A DNA stretch of 64,000 nucleotides from Hymenopus coronatus. Its lineage: Eukaryota; Arthropoda; Insecta; Mantodea; Hymenopodidae. The notes beneath the pieces are model-generated. The model ran no database searches and was not told the DNA's origin. It worked only from the letters and a program-made list of their open reading frames with translations. Position numbers and translations under genes: made by a program. The DNA is taken from assembly GCA_030762935.1 (NCBI GenBank), contig CM060896.1, positions 14,807,527 through 14,871,526 of the forward strand, in the 5' to 3' direction. This document shows positions 23,471-34,189 of the stretch, piece after piece. Positions within the stretch are counted from its first letter, which is position 1. The number at the start of each line of letters is the position of its first letter.

Positions 23471-25545
23471 CAGGGTTTGCCAAAGTATGGACTGGGAGCC
23501 TAAGCCGCCTAAAAATTAAAACAATATAAACAAAAAGAAGTGACACACCTGTGTTATATTAATGTATTCAGGAATGGCAAATGATCAAATAAAATTGAGG
23601 GGCTCAGCTCCAGAGGGAGCTATCCCAGAAATAGCTAAATTTGAGAAAAAAGGAGTTTTATTAAAGTTGTTGATTTGGTGAAAAATGTAATATTAAGGTA
23701 CAACTTTTTTAAATCCAGTATTTGATCCACATTTTGAAATGTCCTAGAAAATACAAAAAAGTTATATTTAACAGTTTTTTTTATTTATTTAGCACTGAAA
23801 TCGTATTATTTATTAAACATTTACTTATGCAGAGAGAGAAACTAAACATGTTATTATTGATGTTCCTCACCATTGTTCCTTTTTCGTTTAGCAACAACTT
23901 TTTTCCATATATTTTGCTTGCATATTCGTTTCTTTCCTTCACTAGCTATACTATTTACCTCCATTTTGAAAAATAGAATAATCTGCAGCATAGTATAATG
24001 CCTAAAAATTTAACTATTTACACAATATTTTTAATGTTTAATAATAATAATAATAATAATCTAACATATTATTCTGTTTCATGTATTAAGGCCTAAAATC
24101 ATTATTTCTTGGCCTATAGTTTAAACAATAAACAATACTATTATTCTGTAAGTTTGGTGGCATTGTTCTTTAAATAGCAGGCAACTTCATAGTGGGATAT
24201 CCCCATCTGGCACTTTGGAAAATGACACACTTTCTGTAAGTTACTATAGATGGCACTCTAAAACAGTTAATATCACCAGGATTTCTACAGACATGAGAGA
24301 CGGCAGAAGCTGTCTAAAAACAAAAAAAACTCATTTTTTCACAATGTTTGGGATAGCTCCCTCTGGCACTGAGCCCCTCAATTGTCTTCAGATTTTAAAT
24401 TGATATACAGTGTAAGGGGAAAATATGTATACATTTGAAGGCTAATTTGGTTGAAGGTAAAAATCAGCAGCTATCTACTGTGACACATTTCCTCATTTTT
24501 AAGACTTTGCATGAGGACTAATATCAATATTCTGCAAAAAGAAATTTTCAAAAATGAAATATGGCATATATAAACATAGGTCTACTGATGTATAGATCAG
24601 TTGCATGTGGTGACCATTCAGATGGCCAAAGCAATGAATATAATAGTTTTTATGTATGCAATAGTAAATTAAGGAACAAGCCTTACTGAAAATAACAACT
24701 GGTAATAGTATAATTAAAGGAATAAATATTAAACTTACAAATTTTAATTGATAATGATTTAAATTGAAAGAGCAGTTATTGAAATGTTGTATTTAATACA
24801 TTTACTTTACTAAAATGTAATAGAAAATAAACAGTTTACGAACTTAAATTCATCTTTGACACCTCTGCAAGTTCACGTAATTAAAGTTCCACCCTTCTAT
24901 CTTAGGAAACAAATTTAGTAGTTTTCTATCTTTTTGAACTGTTCCTTTTTCTGAGTTCTCTTAATAGATGAGCTTAGTTGAAATAATTCCAAAATGAAAA
25001 AGTCTCTCTGTTCTCCAGAGAATTCTGAGAGCAACTTTTGAATTCTCATCAGCACTGAAAGTGACCTTTCTACTGCAAATGTACTCAGAGGAATTGTATA
25101 AAGAATGACACCGGCTTATTAAACTGCTGTAAACTTTGTTTTAGAATTGAATTAGTGCTCAGTAGACTTACAAAGTCACTTATGGATTTATTTCTAAACT
25201 CTTCTGTAGTGTACACCACAGTCAGTTTTTTTCTGAATCAAATGCGATCGAAGAACTTTGCATATGCATACAAGATACTTTGAAAGCTGCTCATCTTGCA
25301 GTAAATTCAAATTTCAGCTAAGAATGATCTTAATGTCTTATGTCCAAGCAGTTATCAATGTTATCAAACACTTCAGAATAGGGGAGTTTATATTTAGTAT
25401 TTTCCTCTCTGAAGACTTTTCTATTTGAGATGCAATTTCTTGAAAAATCTGTTCTCAATTATCATGCAATGTGGCTATTGAACGGGAAGTTGCTGGTTCT
25501 TTTTTTTTAACAGTAGAAGATAACACCTTGGCGACTGAATATTTT
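23471..25545 (-). pseudogene. hAT-type transposase remnant (with MITE inside)
   Basis: On the minus strand, around 25105-24955, a frame reads TFAVERSLSVLMRIQKLL followed by 'GEQRDFFILELFQL'. This resembles the C-terminal dimerisation region of hAT transposases, where family members have A-E-R-x-F-S-x-L. Upstream parts to about 25540 are low-quality continuations with stops and shifts. A possible end, CAGGGTTTGCCAAAGTATGG at 23471, resembles hAT termini, and a candidate opposite end was not found. The next transposon begins at 25585. Assignment rests on the one conserved block. Confidence 0.55.
23597..24379. mobile_element. MITE with 30-bp terminal inverted repeats
   Basis: GAGGGGCTCAG..CCAGAGGG at 23597-23626 and its reverse complement at 24350-24379 differ at only two positions. 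Both ends abut AATT (23593-23596 and 24380-24383), a possible duplication. The 783-bp interior is AT-rich, with a minor (AAT)n run at about 24042-24060 and no transposase. It is non-autonomous; the superfamily is not determined. Confidence 0.8.
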
Positions 25546-26399
25546 GTCAAATTTCATTTCATTTCATCCATAAGTTCATCCTTATAACGGGTCATCGAGA
25601 AGTCGCTCCCCCACCTCCCATGTAACCAAGATTCCCCTAGAGTCGGGAATTCTGGTGGCAGCACTGACTGGTGCAAGCATATGGTGAAAACGTTTCATGG
25701 TTAAGAAAACTGCTAGGTTCACTATATTCATGCATGAAAGGTAATGTAGAAAAATAATATGCAACTAACCTGTTTAAAGAAGATGAAGATGTTTACCGTT
25801 TTCTTGAAGACACAAATTCACTCGTTTTACTTTATTTTCGAACACTGTAATTGGCTCCTTTGTTAAGATGTTATGTAATCTTCTATTGCCGTTTTCAGCT
25901 CATTGATTGTTTTTGGATTGTCCTTATAGACCGAAGCTTTAGCGGGTCCCCAAAGAAAATAATCTGGAGGGGTAAGATCAGGAGACCCCGGAGGCCACAG
26001 ACCTTTAGAAATTAGTCTTTCCCCAAAAAATTCCACTTACAGCCACATGGATTTCAACATGGTGTTCATGTTGAAAAAATGCACCGTTCACTTCTTCTTT
26101 TAGCTGTGAAATAAATGGAAAATGAATATCCAAGCAATAAATATCTGAATTGAGTTATGGGAAAAAAATGGCCCAATAATTTGAGGCAAGAGATCGCACA
26201 CCATACACCAATTTTCTCTGAATGTAAAGAGGTTTCCTGAATTGCATTAGGATTTTCAGTAGACCATACTCGCGTATTTTGTGAATTTACGCATCCTGAT
26301 AAGTGGAACCAAGCTTCACCACTAAAAAATGTCCTATCTAACACGTCAATTTCATGGTGCAAAATAAACCTCTGAAACCATTCATAATACTGAACTCAT

Positions 26400-28409
26400 T
26401 TGTATGGGGAAAAAAAGAGTAAAAATGAGATAGGAAATTGGGAAATAGGTAATAACTATGTAGATATACTCGATGATATAATAAGAAGTGAAGAAATAAT
26501 CCAACAGGTGAAAATAATGAAAAGAAATAAAGCAACGGGAATAGATGGAATCCCTCCAGAGTTCCTTAAGGAATGGTGCACTGAAATAAACAGAGTTAAG
26601 GTTTTAGTAGACTTATTTAACACAATTAAGGTGAAGGGGTATATACCAGATAAGTGGAGGAAAGCAATCATACATCCAATATACAAAGGCAAGGGTAGTG
26701 TTGACAAACCAAACAACTATAGAGGCATTGCATTATTATCAAATGTAGGAAAAATTTTTACTGGTATTATGGCAAGCAGGATACAAACATGGGTTGAAGA
26801 ATATGATATCCTCTCGGAACTTCAGATGGGCTTTAGAAAAGGGAGGAGGACAGTTGATAACTTATTTATTATAAAAACACTGGTAGATAAATACTTGAAA
26901 GACAAAAGAGGAAAGTTATATATGGCTTTTGTGGATTTAGAGAAAGCATACGATAGGATAGAGCTTCAATTGCTGTGGCATAAGTTGTTGACTAAAGGAG
27001 TGAGTAAACAAATGGTGGACACCCTTAGAGCATTATATAAGGAAAATACTTTTTGTATAAGAGTGGAGGAAGGGGTTGTAACAAGAGAAATCCAACAAGA
27101 GAAAGGCCTTAGACAGGGATGTAAGTTAAGTCCAGTCCTATTCAATTTATATATAGATGATGTATTAACAGAAATTGGGAGAAATAATAACTCGATGCCA
27201 GTAATTAATAATATTCAGATTCCAGGATTACTGTTTGCAGATGATCTAGTTATAGGTGCAATTACAGTGAATGGCTTGAAACAATCCTTGCAAACATTAA
27301 ATAATTACTGTAAAGAGTGGAGTTTAAAAGTGAACCAGGACAAGACGCAGATTGTAGTGTTCAAAAAAGGGGGAAAATTGAGCAAATATGAAAAATGGAA
27401 GAATGAGAATGAAAAGGAGTACAGGGTAGTGAGAGAATGTATTTATCTAGGAGTTAAAATTGATAGTGGTGGCAATTGGGAAAAGCAAAAGAAATTTGCA
27501 TTGGCAAAAGGAAAAGGAGCTTTATCAGCTATTAGAAGTTGCAAATACAAAGCACCTAATATAAATATTAGATGGTTAGAAAAAGTGTACAATATGGTGG
27601 TTGAGGCAAAAATGCTATATGGGATAGAAGTATGGGGATTAGAAGGAGGATGGGAAGGCATAGATGAGGTGCATAGGAAATTTTGCAAAGAAATACTGGG
27701 GTTACCAAATGCAACTGTTAGGCAGGTAGCACAAATAGAGCTGGGTAGAGTGGCAAGTAAGGGAAAGATTATGGAAAGGGCATTGAAATTTTGGCATAGG
27801 ATATTGAAATTGGAAGAAAGGAATTTGTTAAAACAGTGTTTAGTATATCAAGAGAAAAGTTTAAAGAACAAGGGATGGGTAGACTGTCTTCGAAATAACC
27901 TGGAAAGTAGTGGGTTAGGGGAAATGTGGAGAAGAAGAGAAAATAATGTGAATAACTTCTGGAAGTTGGCAAGGAAAAGATTTGAGGATATAGAAATACA
28001 AAAAATATTTAGTGAAATAACTGAAAAGAGATCTTTAGTTTTCTATATACCAATGAAAGTCTCATGGGGAAGGGAAAAGTACATTGATGTGACAAATAAA
28101 GAGGAGCGAGAAGGTATTGCATGGCTGAAAGCAGGAGTATGGAGATTAAAAGGTCTAAGGAAAGGTATTCCACAAAATCAATGTCCTATATGTGGCGGAA
28201 ATGAAGATATAGAACACATTTTATTTAAATGTAAAGGAACTGAAATTTGGAGAAAAAAGTATATTAATAAGAAATGGTTTAAAATAGATAGAAATGTAGT
28301 AGTAGTTGAAATGTTTCAAAAAGATAGTAAGAAGATTGGACAATTCTTATGCAAAGTGAAAAATAAATGGATATGGACAGTAAATAGACAAAATGATGCA
28401 ATAAACTAG
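26400..28409 (+). CDS. Reverse transcriptase ORF2 fragment of non-LTR element
   Basis: 669 codons are open up to TAG at 28409. RT blocks in order are NKATGIDGIPPEFLK (about residue 43), PNNYRGIALLSNVGKIF, LQMGFRKGRRTVDNLF, 'MAFVDLEKAYDRI', 'GLRQGCKLSPVLFNLYIDDV' and LLFADDLVIGA (catalytic DD near residue 279). The thumb-like 'YLGVKIDSGGNWEKQ' follows. A C-terminal C-x2-C-x7-H-x4-C knuckle starts near residue 595 (CPICGGNEDIEHI). The first codons overlap the target duplication and the nominal TTG start is not real; the true protein began upstream in the source element. All catalytic residues visible in the RT are present, but the endonuclease is missing. Clade is uncertain: the knuckle and tail recall CR1/I/Jockey-type elements. 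I do not expect host function. Confidence 0.9.
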   Translation: MYGEKKSKNEIGNWEIGNNYVDILDDIIRSEEIIQQVKIMKRNKATGIDGIPPEFLKEWCTEINRVKVLVDLFNTIKVKGYIPDKWRKAIIHPIYKGKGSVDKPNNYRGIALLSNVGKIFTGIMASRIQTWVEEYDILSELQMGFRKGRRTVDNLFIIKTLVDKYLKDKRGKLYMAFVDLEKAYDRIELQLLWHKLLTKGVSKQMVDTLRALYKENTFCIRVEEGVVTREIQQEKGLRQGCKLSPVLFNLYIDDVLTEIGRNNNSMPVINNIQIPGLLFADDLVIGAITVNGLKQSLQTLNNYCKEWSLKVNQDKTQIVVFKKGGKLSKYEKWKNENEKEYRVVRECIYLGVKIDSGGNWEKQKKFALAKGKGALSAIRSCKYKAPNINIRWLEKVYNMVVEAKMLYGIEVWGLEGGWEGIDEVHRKFCKEILGLPNATVRQVAQIELGRVASKGKIMERALKFWHRILKLEERNLLKQCLVYQEKSLKNKGWVDCLRNNLESSGLGEMWRRRENNVNNFWKLARKRFEDIEIQKIFSEITEKRSLVFYIPMKVSWGREKYIDVTNKEEREGIAWLKAGVWRLKGLRKGIPQNQCPICGGNEDIEHILFKCKGTEIWRKKYINKKWFKIDRNVVVVEMFQKDSKKIGQFLCKVKNKWIWTVNRQNDAIN

Positions 28410-28518
28410 AATTAATAAACTATTGTAAAATATGAGTATGACCGGTAAAGAGCCAGGGCTGAACACCGATCATATTCACCTGTATAATGCTTAGCATAAA
28501 TAAATAAATAAATAAATA
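26402..28518 (+). mobile_element. 5'-truncated non-LTR retrotransposon with target duplication
   Basis: The insert is bounded by a 16-bp direct repeat, AATACTGAACTCATTT, at 26386-26401 and 28519-28534. The 3' end has an untranslated stretch of about 90 bp, then a (TAAA)n tail at about 28496-28520. There is no 5' UTR, ORF1 or endonuclease, and the reading frame is already open at the first base. This is the hallmark of target-primed reverse transcription with 5' truncation. The intact frame suggests a recent insertion. Confidence 0.92.
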
Positions 28519-29112
28519 AATACTGAACTCATTTTCCATGATCTGTGGGTTTTAATTTGTGGACGACTGATACCTCATATGGATACAAATCTTGTTCTTT
28601 TTTGACTACTTTGTATGCGGAACTGTAAGAAATATCACTATTTTGGGCCAAAATTGTTTATTGATTTCTGTGGACTTTTAAGCATTCTATCCGATATATC
28701 CGATAGTTTTTCTTCTGTTAGCACACTGGGTCTTCCACTTCTAACACGGAACCTGACTCCCAAAATTTATTAATTAAATCATGCACAATATCTCAGTGTG
28801 GTAGTTTTGAGTTAGGGAACCTGACAACGAAATTTTGTTTTAATTTCTCAGTATAATTTCCACGTTCATTAAAAATGTTTTCCAGAAGAAACGCACATTC
28901 TTCTGTAGAATACATTGATTTCGCTTCAGGCACACGTCAGAACTCACAGCATAGTAGACCATACTAACCAGTACAATAAATAACTCATGTACCCGCAGCT
29001 GCTGATAATGCCAATAATCATAACATTCTGTTGGAATCGAATGCGATAAACCTAAGGATGCTAACCTTTTATCGAGCGGTGGCCAGCAGCAAGGTTCTTG
29101 ATGACCCGTTAT

Positions 29113-30587
29113 AAGCCCTTATTTATCTTTTTAGTTATATATAATACATATGGCTGCCATTTAAACATTTATCTATAATAACACCTAGAAAATGTGTGGC
29201 TTGTGTTTCAGGAATACATTCCCCATCTACCTTTAAGTCAATAAAGTGTTTCTAATGTTGGGAAGTAATTTTATTTCATTGGATAAATAGAATATCAATA
29301 ATTGTATGCTTATAATTTACAAAATGTAACTATGGCGTGTATTAGGTCATTTTGAATTGCTTATAAATTCCTTTAAAGAGAGTCGAAGTATCTAAGTGCT
29401 GTGCTAAAGAGGGATATACTCTGCAGTTTGCTTCAACAAAAAGAAAATAATACACACACGGATCATCTTCTATATATATATATACACATTTAACACTAGT
29501 TACCAAAATACTAAATACAGTTGATTGATGCAATCTTGGTCTTTAAGGCAAATCCCTCATCCCTCAGTTGAATAGGAGGCAAACAGTTCACAAACACAGC
29601 TCTTCAAAAAAAATGACTATTGTTCAATGGTATAAATGGTATTTACCAAAATTATCAAAATCCATATTCAAAATAAACAAGTTGTATAGTTTAGTATTTT
29701 TAGTACATAAGATAAAACAATATGTTCTTGAAACATAATAAAGGTTGTAGTTAAGAAATAACATTCTTCTTAAATGCTTTATTCTGTAGGACTTAGTCTC
29801 AGAGAGTTTTACATTTTAAACAAACGATTTAAAACCTTATTTAATTATTTTTAATTGCATTAATTTTAATTGCATTTATTATTTATTCAAATATCTTACA
29901 TAGAGTATAACACTCACTATAAATTAACACTTTTATGGAAAACTGCAAATTCAAGCTTACAATTAATCTGAACTATAATTAAAGGTTTTTATGCAAATGA
30001 TAGCTTTCCTGAAGTTAAATTGCACTTACATTTTGTTTTCTTTTTTCTTAATTTACTTGGGAAGTTGATAGAGAACCACAGCATTTTCTGTTACCAAGAA
30101 TTCTTTCCTCATGTTACTTTGTTATGTGGGAGTTTACTTCCATGTATGTGTGATAAGATTTAAGTTTACCAAGAATATTTTTTTGTGAAAAATGTTGTCA
30201 CCTGAAACTCAAACTGTAAAACAACCCTCTCTATTGCTAAGGAAAGCATGTGCTGGTGAAATACACAAGTTTTAACATTAAATGTTGAGTTGTTTATTGC
30301 AGTATTTAAAGAATGCATGAGCGCTAGAGGCCATTCACAATCAAAATTGAGCATTAACATAACACTTCAAAACATTGGCATAAGCCTGAATGCAATGTTG
30401 TCATTTGAAAAGACAAATGGAAACATAAACAACAGCCAATTACAAGAGAGCATGAAACAGCTGAGCTAATATGACAGCATATGAAGTGGCCACTGACAAT
30501 ACACATGATAAAAGAGGACATGTAATGTATTAAAATAGATAACCAAGATATGTTAAAGATGTTAAACTTATAAATTAAAAAAAAAAA
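29113..30587. other. Intronic DNA with one dispersed repeat
   Basis: Mostly AT-rich unique sequence with a short TA run near 29470. A repeat shared with 37728-37878 lies at 30329-30485 and is listed separately. No exon supported. Confidence 0.5.
30329..30485 (-). repeat. Dispersed repeat shared with 37728-37878
   Basis: The reverse complement starts 'catattagctcagctgtttc', continues 'tgctgttgtttatgtttcc'-like, and ends 'aattttgattgtgaatggcc'. The same order is found at 37728-37878 on the plus strand with moderate divergence. The family is unknown and no coding capacity is seen. Confidence 0.65.
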
Positions 30588-32022
30588 AACTGATATATTC
30601 CATTCACGTAACTATCTGCATCTCTGTAACAAAAGACGGCAACCACCGAAACCCAGTAAAAAAATTTCTTGCATAACATCGGAAGACTTTAAGCTTGTTG
30701 TGCGCAGGGTGATACTTTCGTGCTGGCACAAAGAGTGGTCAGCTCTCCGCGGGAACAAGCTTAGAGTAGTGAAGGACCTTCCAACAAACTGGATAACTTC
30801 TTGTTGTCAATCTTGATGGGAGGAGACAATACATTGCGTATTGGCCACTGCAATTTTACACATAGTTTCCTTCTTAAGAGTGAATCTGCTCCTGTTTGTC
30901 CGCTATGTGGAGAAGCTTTTTCTGTCTGCCATGAGTTGCTAGAGTGTGTTAATCTAGCACATATTCGGGAATCACTGCAACTGCCGGTCATTCTTGCAGA
31001 AGTCTTGGTGGACAATAATCAAGCGTTAGCTAAGATTTTTACATTTTTATCAAAGATAACCTTCAAATTACAGATTTAGTTGTTTTTACCCTTGTTCTTG
31101 TATTAGTTTTGAATCCCCCCCCCCCCCTTAAATCACCAATCTGTGGCTTTTTCCATGATTACTTTTATACATTGATTTTTAGATTTATCTTTTGTTCTTA
31201 TTTGTAATATTTCTTATTGAGCTTTATCTCTGGCTTTTGCCATGATTAGTTTGATAAGGGTGCTGATGACCTTGTAGTTGAACGCCCTTAAATACTAGCC
31301 ATCATCATAACCATCTCTGTAACAAAGCTTAAGCTTCCATCTACTTCATGCTAATCGAGGTAAATATTAGCAGAAATGCTTTCTTGTAAGAGGAAAGAAA
31401 ATAAGGGAATACACTAGGCTAAGATGACATTAAAAGCTGGTTGCCATGTGGATGAAATTCATTTCTATGCATTGCCAGGAATTCACAAATTCTATATGTG
31501 AAAAGTTCTAAGTATTTTAAAACTGAAACAAATAACAAGCAGTATCTCAAAAATGGTCAGCTTTTTGAAATACATTTATATGACATAAATGGTGTGTTTT
31601 AACAAGATCTCCATTTTTTGTGTAGTAAGTTTTTGTCTATCTCTTACAGTTTGCTAGTTATGCAAAATCCAGCAAAATTCATCCAAAATAAAGAGGTCTT
31701 CAGAGGCTATTCCCAGAAAATTCAAGATATACATGTTTTATTTGCTGTGTAAATTTCTTTAATATGCAGTATTTTAATTAAAATCGTTAGAGCTATTTTT
31801 ACATCCTTGCAAGATATTAATCTTATATATCAAGTTTGGTACTTTACCGACTTTTTGTTTTTGAGTTATTGTGTTCACAGACACGCTGACACATGGACAC
31901 ACATGGACCTTTTTCTAAAAATGCTTTTTTTTTATTCTTATTATTTTTTTTTTTATTTTTGGGTGCAATACAATACCTTCTCTATACACTATGTATAAAG
32001 TACATGTGGAGAAAGCAAAAAA
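30588..32022 (-). repeat. R1 repeat copy split by a LINE
   Basis: R1 starts with 'aactgatatattccattcac' at 30588, is cut after 30633, and resumes at 31312 with 'catctctgtaacaaagctta'. It ends at 'actatgtataaagtacatgtggagaaag'. About 150 bp around the GT tract are deleted and altered near 31800-31960. Confidence 0.85.
30634..31311 (+). mobile_element. Short non-LTR retrotransposon copy with 15-bp target duplication
   Basis: The direct repeat CATCTCTGTAACAAA lies at 30619-30633 and 31312-31326. The insert encodes the C-terminal end of a LINE polyprotein: 'SCWHKEWSALRG', then LRIGHCNFTHSFLL and a knuckle PVCPLCGEAFSVCHELLECV (C-x2-C-x7-H-x4-C). A 3' UTR with a C-run at about 31117-31128 ends 'agccatcatcataa'. 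It resembles the end of I/R1-type elements with a downstream RNase H. The same family recurs at 34190. The frame at 30801-31079 is open, but a stop and a shift separate it from the upstream part. Confidence 0.85.
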
Positions 32023-32249
32023 CATCACCTACCATCACACTTTTGTTTTGCTACAATTTTTAGATATCCCTGTGATTCTCACATAGAAAGGCAGCTAGCA
32101 GGTGAACAGGTGGCATTGGAAAGTCTGATGAGATGGCAGAATTGTCATGTGATGAAGTGTATAGAGAATTGCTCTTGGATTGGCTTGTTTCTTATGCTTG
32201 ATGCAGAAAGCTTTGAACATTATGACTATGTCTATATCAACCAATGTGA

Positions 32250-33070
32250 ATGAATTGAATTGAATTTATTTATCTATCATTGGGTAAATAGAAAAATTTA
32301 CAATACACTTTGTCACAACTATATATACAACTGTATTCTCCTTGGATATACAATATATAAAACACTCAAACTCATGTGCTATTCTTATTCAGCTCTTCAA
32401 ACTACATACAGGATTTTTCATCAGCCATGTATAGACTCTTTTCTTAAATACCTGAAAATTAAGGTTACTTATTCTATCTGGTAGTGCATTAAAAAACTTT
32501 ATACCCTTTATTTTATGTTTACTCGTTTTACTCAATCTATGGTAAAGCATATACAGTTTGTTTATGTTTCTTGTATTGTAATTATGTATTTATTTTCTTG
32601 CACAGTGATTAAGCATATTTTCTGTTATGTTTATTAGAACATCATAAATATATAAATTTACAATTGTAAGAATTTTTAGTTTAGCAAAAAGTATTTTACA
32701 ATGATCCATTTTTTTGGCATCAGATAAAATTCTGATGACCTTTTTTTTAATCCTTAGCACCTCTAATACACATGAACTGCTACCCCATAAAATTAACCCA
32801 TACCTAAATATGCTCTGAAAGAAAGAAAAATAAGCTGTTGTAAAAAATCATTTGAGATGACCTTTTTTAAATTTGCTATTAAAAATATTACCCGAGACAA
32901 TTTACTACATACAATTTACTACATATGCAGATTCCATGACAATTGTTTATCTAGCACTATTCCCAATAGTTTAACTTCTTCAGTTGTGGTCTCACTTAGA
33001 GCTCTAGAATTCTTTAGTGTGGAGACTATATTTTGTGTGCACTAAGATAACATCAAACAAGTTCCTGTAC
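32250..33070 (-). pseudogene. Antisense non-LTR retrotransposon RT C-terminus
   Basis: Minus-strand frames, joined across shifts, give EEVKLLGIVLDKQLSWN (the block after the RT palm) from about 33000-32935. 'FRYGLILWGSSSCVLEVLRI' and 'NYNTRNINKLYMLYHRLSK' follow, then 'GIKFFNALPDRISNL' to about 32430. This order matches Jockey/CR1-type elements downstream of the catalytic palm. Several stops interrupt it. The copy ends within 70 bp of the PHLDB exon acceptor, so the intron edge is built on TE sequence. Confidence 0.75.
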
Positions 33071-33136
33071 CAAATTACACTTATATCTAGTTTGATTGTG
33101 AATGGTCCCTTACATTGTGTGAAATGTGTTTTACAG

Positions 33137-33406
33137 GAGCCAAGCCAGCGACCCTTGACACGGTACTTGCCCATACGCAGCGAAAGCCTGAATCTTCGCC
33201 AGCATGTTGAATCTGCAGGACATCAAGTGGAGTTATGCAAGGATGTGAGTCTAGACGCCACCTCATGTAGAGGCCACCTGCACAAAATGGGCTCCAAGTT
33301 CCATCACTGGAACAAGAGGTGGTTTGTGTTTGATCGTATGAGGAGGACTCTCACATACTACAGTGATAGAGGAGAGAAGAAACCTCGAGGTGGTGCATAC
33401 TTCCAG
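33137..33406 (+). CDS. PHLDB: PHLDB/LL5-like exon, linker and first half of PH domain
   Basis: The exon sits between 'gtgttttacag' and CTTCCAG/gtgagc, 90 codons, phase 0 to 0. It encodes the family linker LTRYLPIRSESLNLRQHVES, then CRGHLHKMGSKFHHWNKRWF, VFDRMRRTLTYYSD and GGAYFQ, strands 1-4 of a PH domain. The basic K-M-G and N-K-R-W residues lie where PHLDB proteins bind phosphoinositides. Family members known to me read C-R-G-Y-L-x-K-M-G and K-R-W-F-V-F-D at the same places. Reading frames continue open through both introns for some codons, which is why longer frames exist; the splice sites decide the ends. This is the strongest coding signal in the window. Confidence 0.93.
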
Positions 33407-34189
33407 GTGAGCACAGCTTCACCCTCACTTGAAGGCATTTTCACCAAATTGTTGTCTAGCAGCTTTCCTCATTGCTACATTCTAATGATGGAAGTAAGTG
33501 CACAGACTGTGTTGGATGTGCCTTTGTTTATGGAACCAAGACATGGGTTAATGAACTATACCAAAATATTTTCACAGAATATATACATTACTTAAATAAG
33601 TAATTTGAGATAGGAGGCTTATGGCCTGTTTATTGAAATTTTGAAGTAACAGCTATAAGTTTCTGAAGTGCCTGGCTAATTTATCAACCATTGAGAGCAT
33701 AACATGAAAAACTAAGGGATATATTACAGCGTACCTCTCTAGCATAGTGGTTTTGATACTGGCTTTCAAGTGAAAGATAGTTTCCGAGTTCGGGTCTCGT
33801 TCACGTATCGTGGCACTTTGCCTGGAATGAAAAAAAATAATAATAAAAAGCATTTACTCTATGACAGAAATCGAACTCGTGACCTTTGGGATAGCAGCTT
33901 CTTGCGTTATGCATTAAGACACCAGAGCAGTTGAAAAAATGCCTCTAGAGTAGGCTACATAACTCAAGAACACAGTTATTGAATGCTCAGTGTTACACTA
34001 TCAAGTGATTAGTTTGAGATTTTACAGATTTTTGGGACATTAAATCTTGAGAATGCTAGTAACAAGCTGTTAAAAATCAATATTTCTATACTCAGGCAGC
34101 AGTTTTAAAGACATTGTAAACCATTTTTCATCTTGCTTTGCTTTAACACCAACTTATCAGCAAGTAATACCCACACGTTTAACGCTGTG
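33407..34189. other. Start of the 4.5-kb intron; two tRNA-like heads
   Basis: The donor is gtgagcac at 33407. Apart from the tRNA-like pair at 33727-33932 nothing is recognised. Confidence 0.5.
33727..33932. repeat. Two converging tRNA-like SINE heads
   Basis: The plus-strand head at about 33727-33805 has an exact A-box consensus TAGCATAGTGG and a B-box-like GAGTTCGGGTCTC. The minus-strand head at about 33860-33930 reads 'gtgtcttaatgcataacg', then GAGTTCGATTTC. They lie on opposite strands, separated by an A/T-rich bridge. Neither folds as a complete tRNA by eye. Confidence 0.55.

Larger units (their letters stand above)
25855..28915 (-). pseudogene. Transposase of the split Tc1-like element
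   Basis: The minus-strand gene starts near 28915 (MYSTEECAFLL) with a helix-turn-helix-like N-terminal half, and is interrupted at 28518/26402 by the LINE. It resumes with 'FFSGEAWFHLSGCVNSQNTR' and 'KIGVWCAIS', and ends near 25855 after SPDLTPPDYFLWG. Relatives I know have F-S-D-E-A at the first catalytic aspartate; here it is glycine. The third-aspartate region is kept. Frameshifts and stops occur in both halves. It was therefore dead by substitution as well as by insertion. Which came first cannot be read from this copy. Confidence 0.8.
25585..29112 (-). mobile_element. Tc1/mariner-superfamily transposon split by a LINE
   Basis: The ends carry TAACGGGTCATCGAGAA (from 25585) and its near-complement TTCTTGATGACCCGTTA (ending about 29112), with TA dinucleotides at both borders. 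Without the LINE insert (26402-28518) it would be about 1.4 kb, the usual size for an autonomous element of this superfamily. It lies antisense in the large intron of the host gene. Confidence 0.8.

Noticed and set aside
33017..33595. Treating the whole 192-codon frame as one coding exon
   Set aside because: The family homology starts after the acceptor at 33136 and stops at the donor after 33406; the rest is intron read-through.
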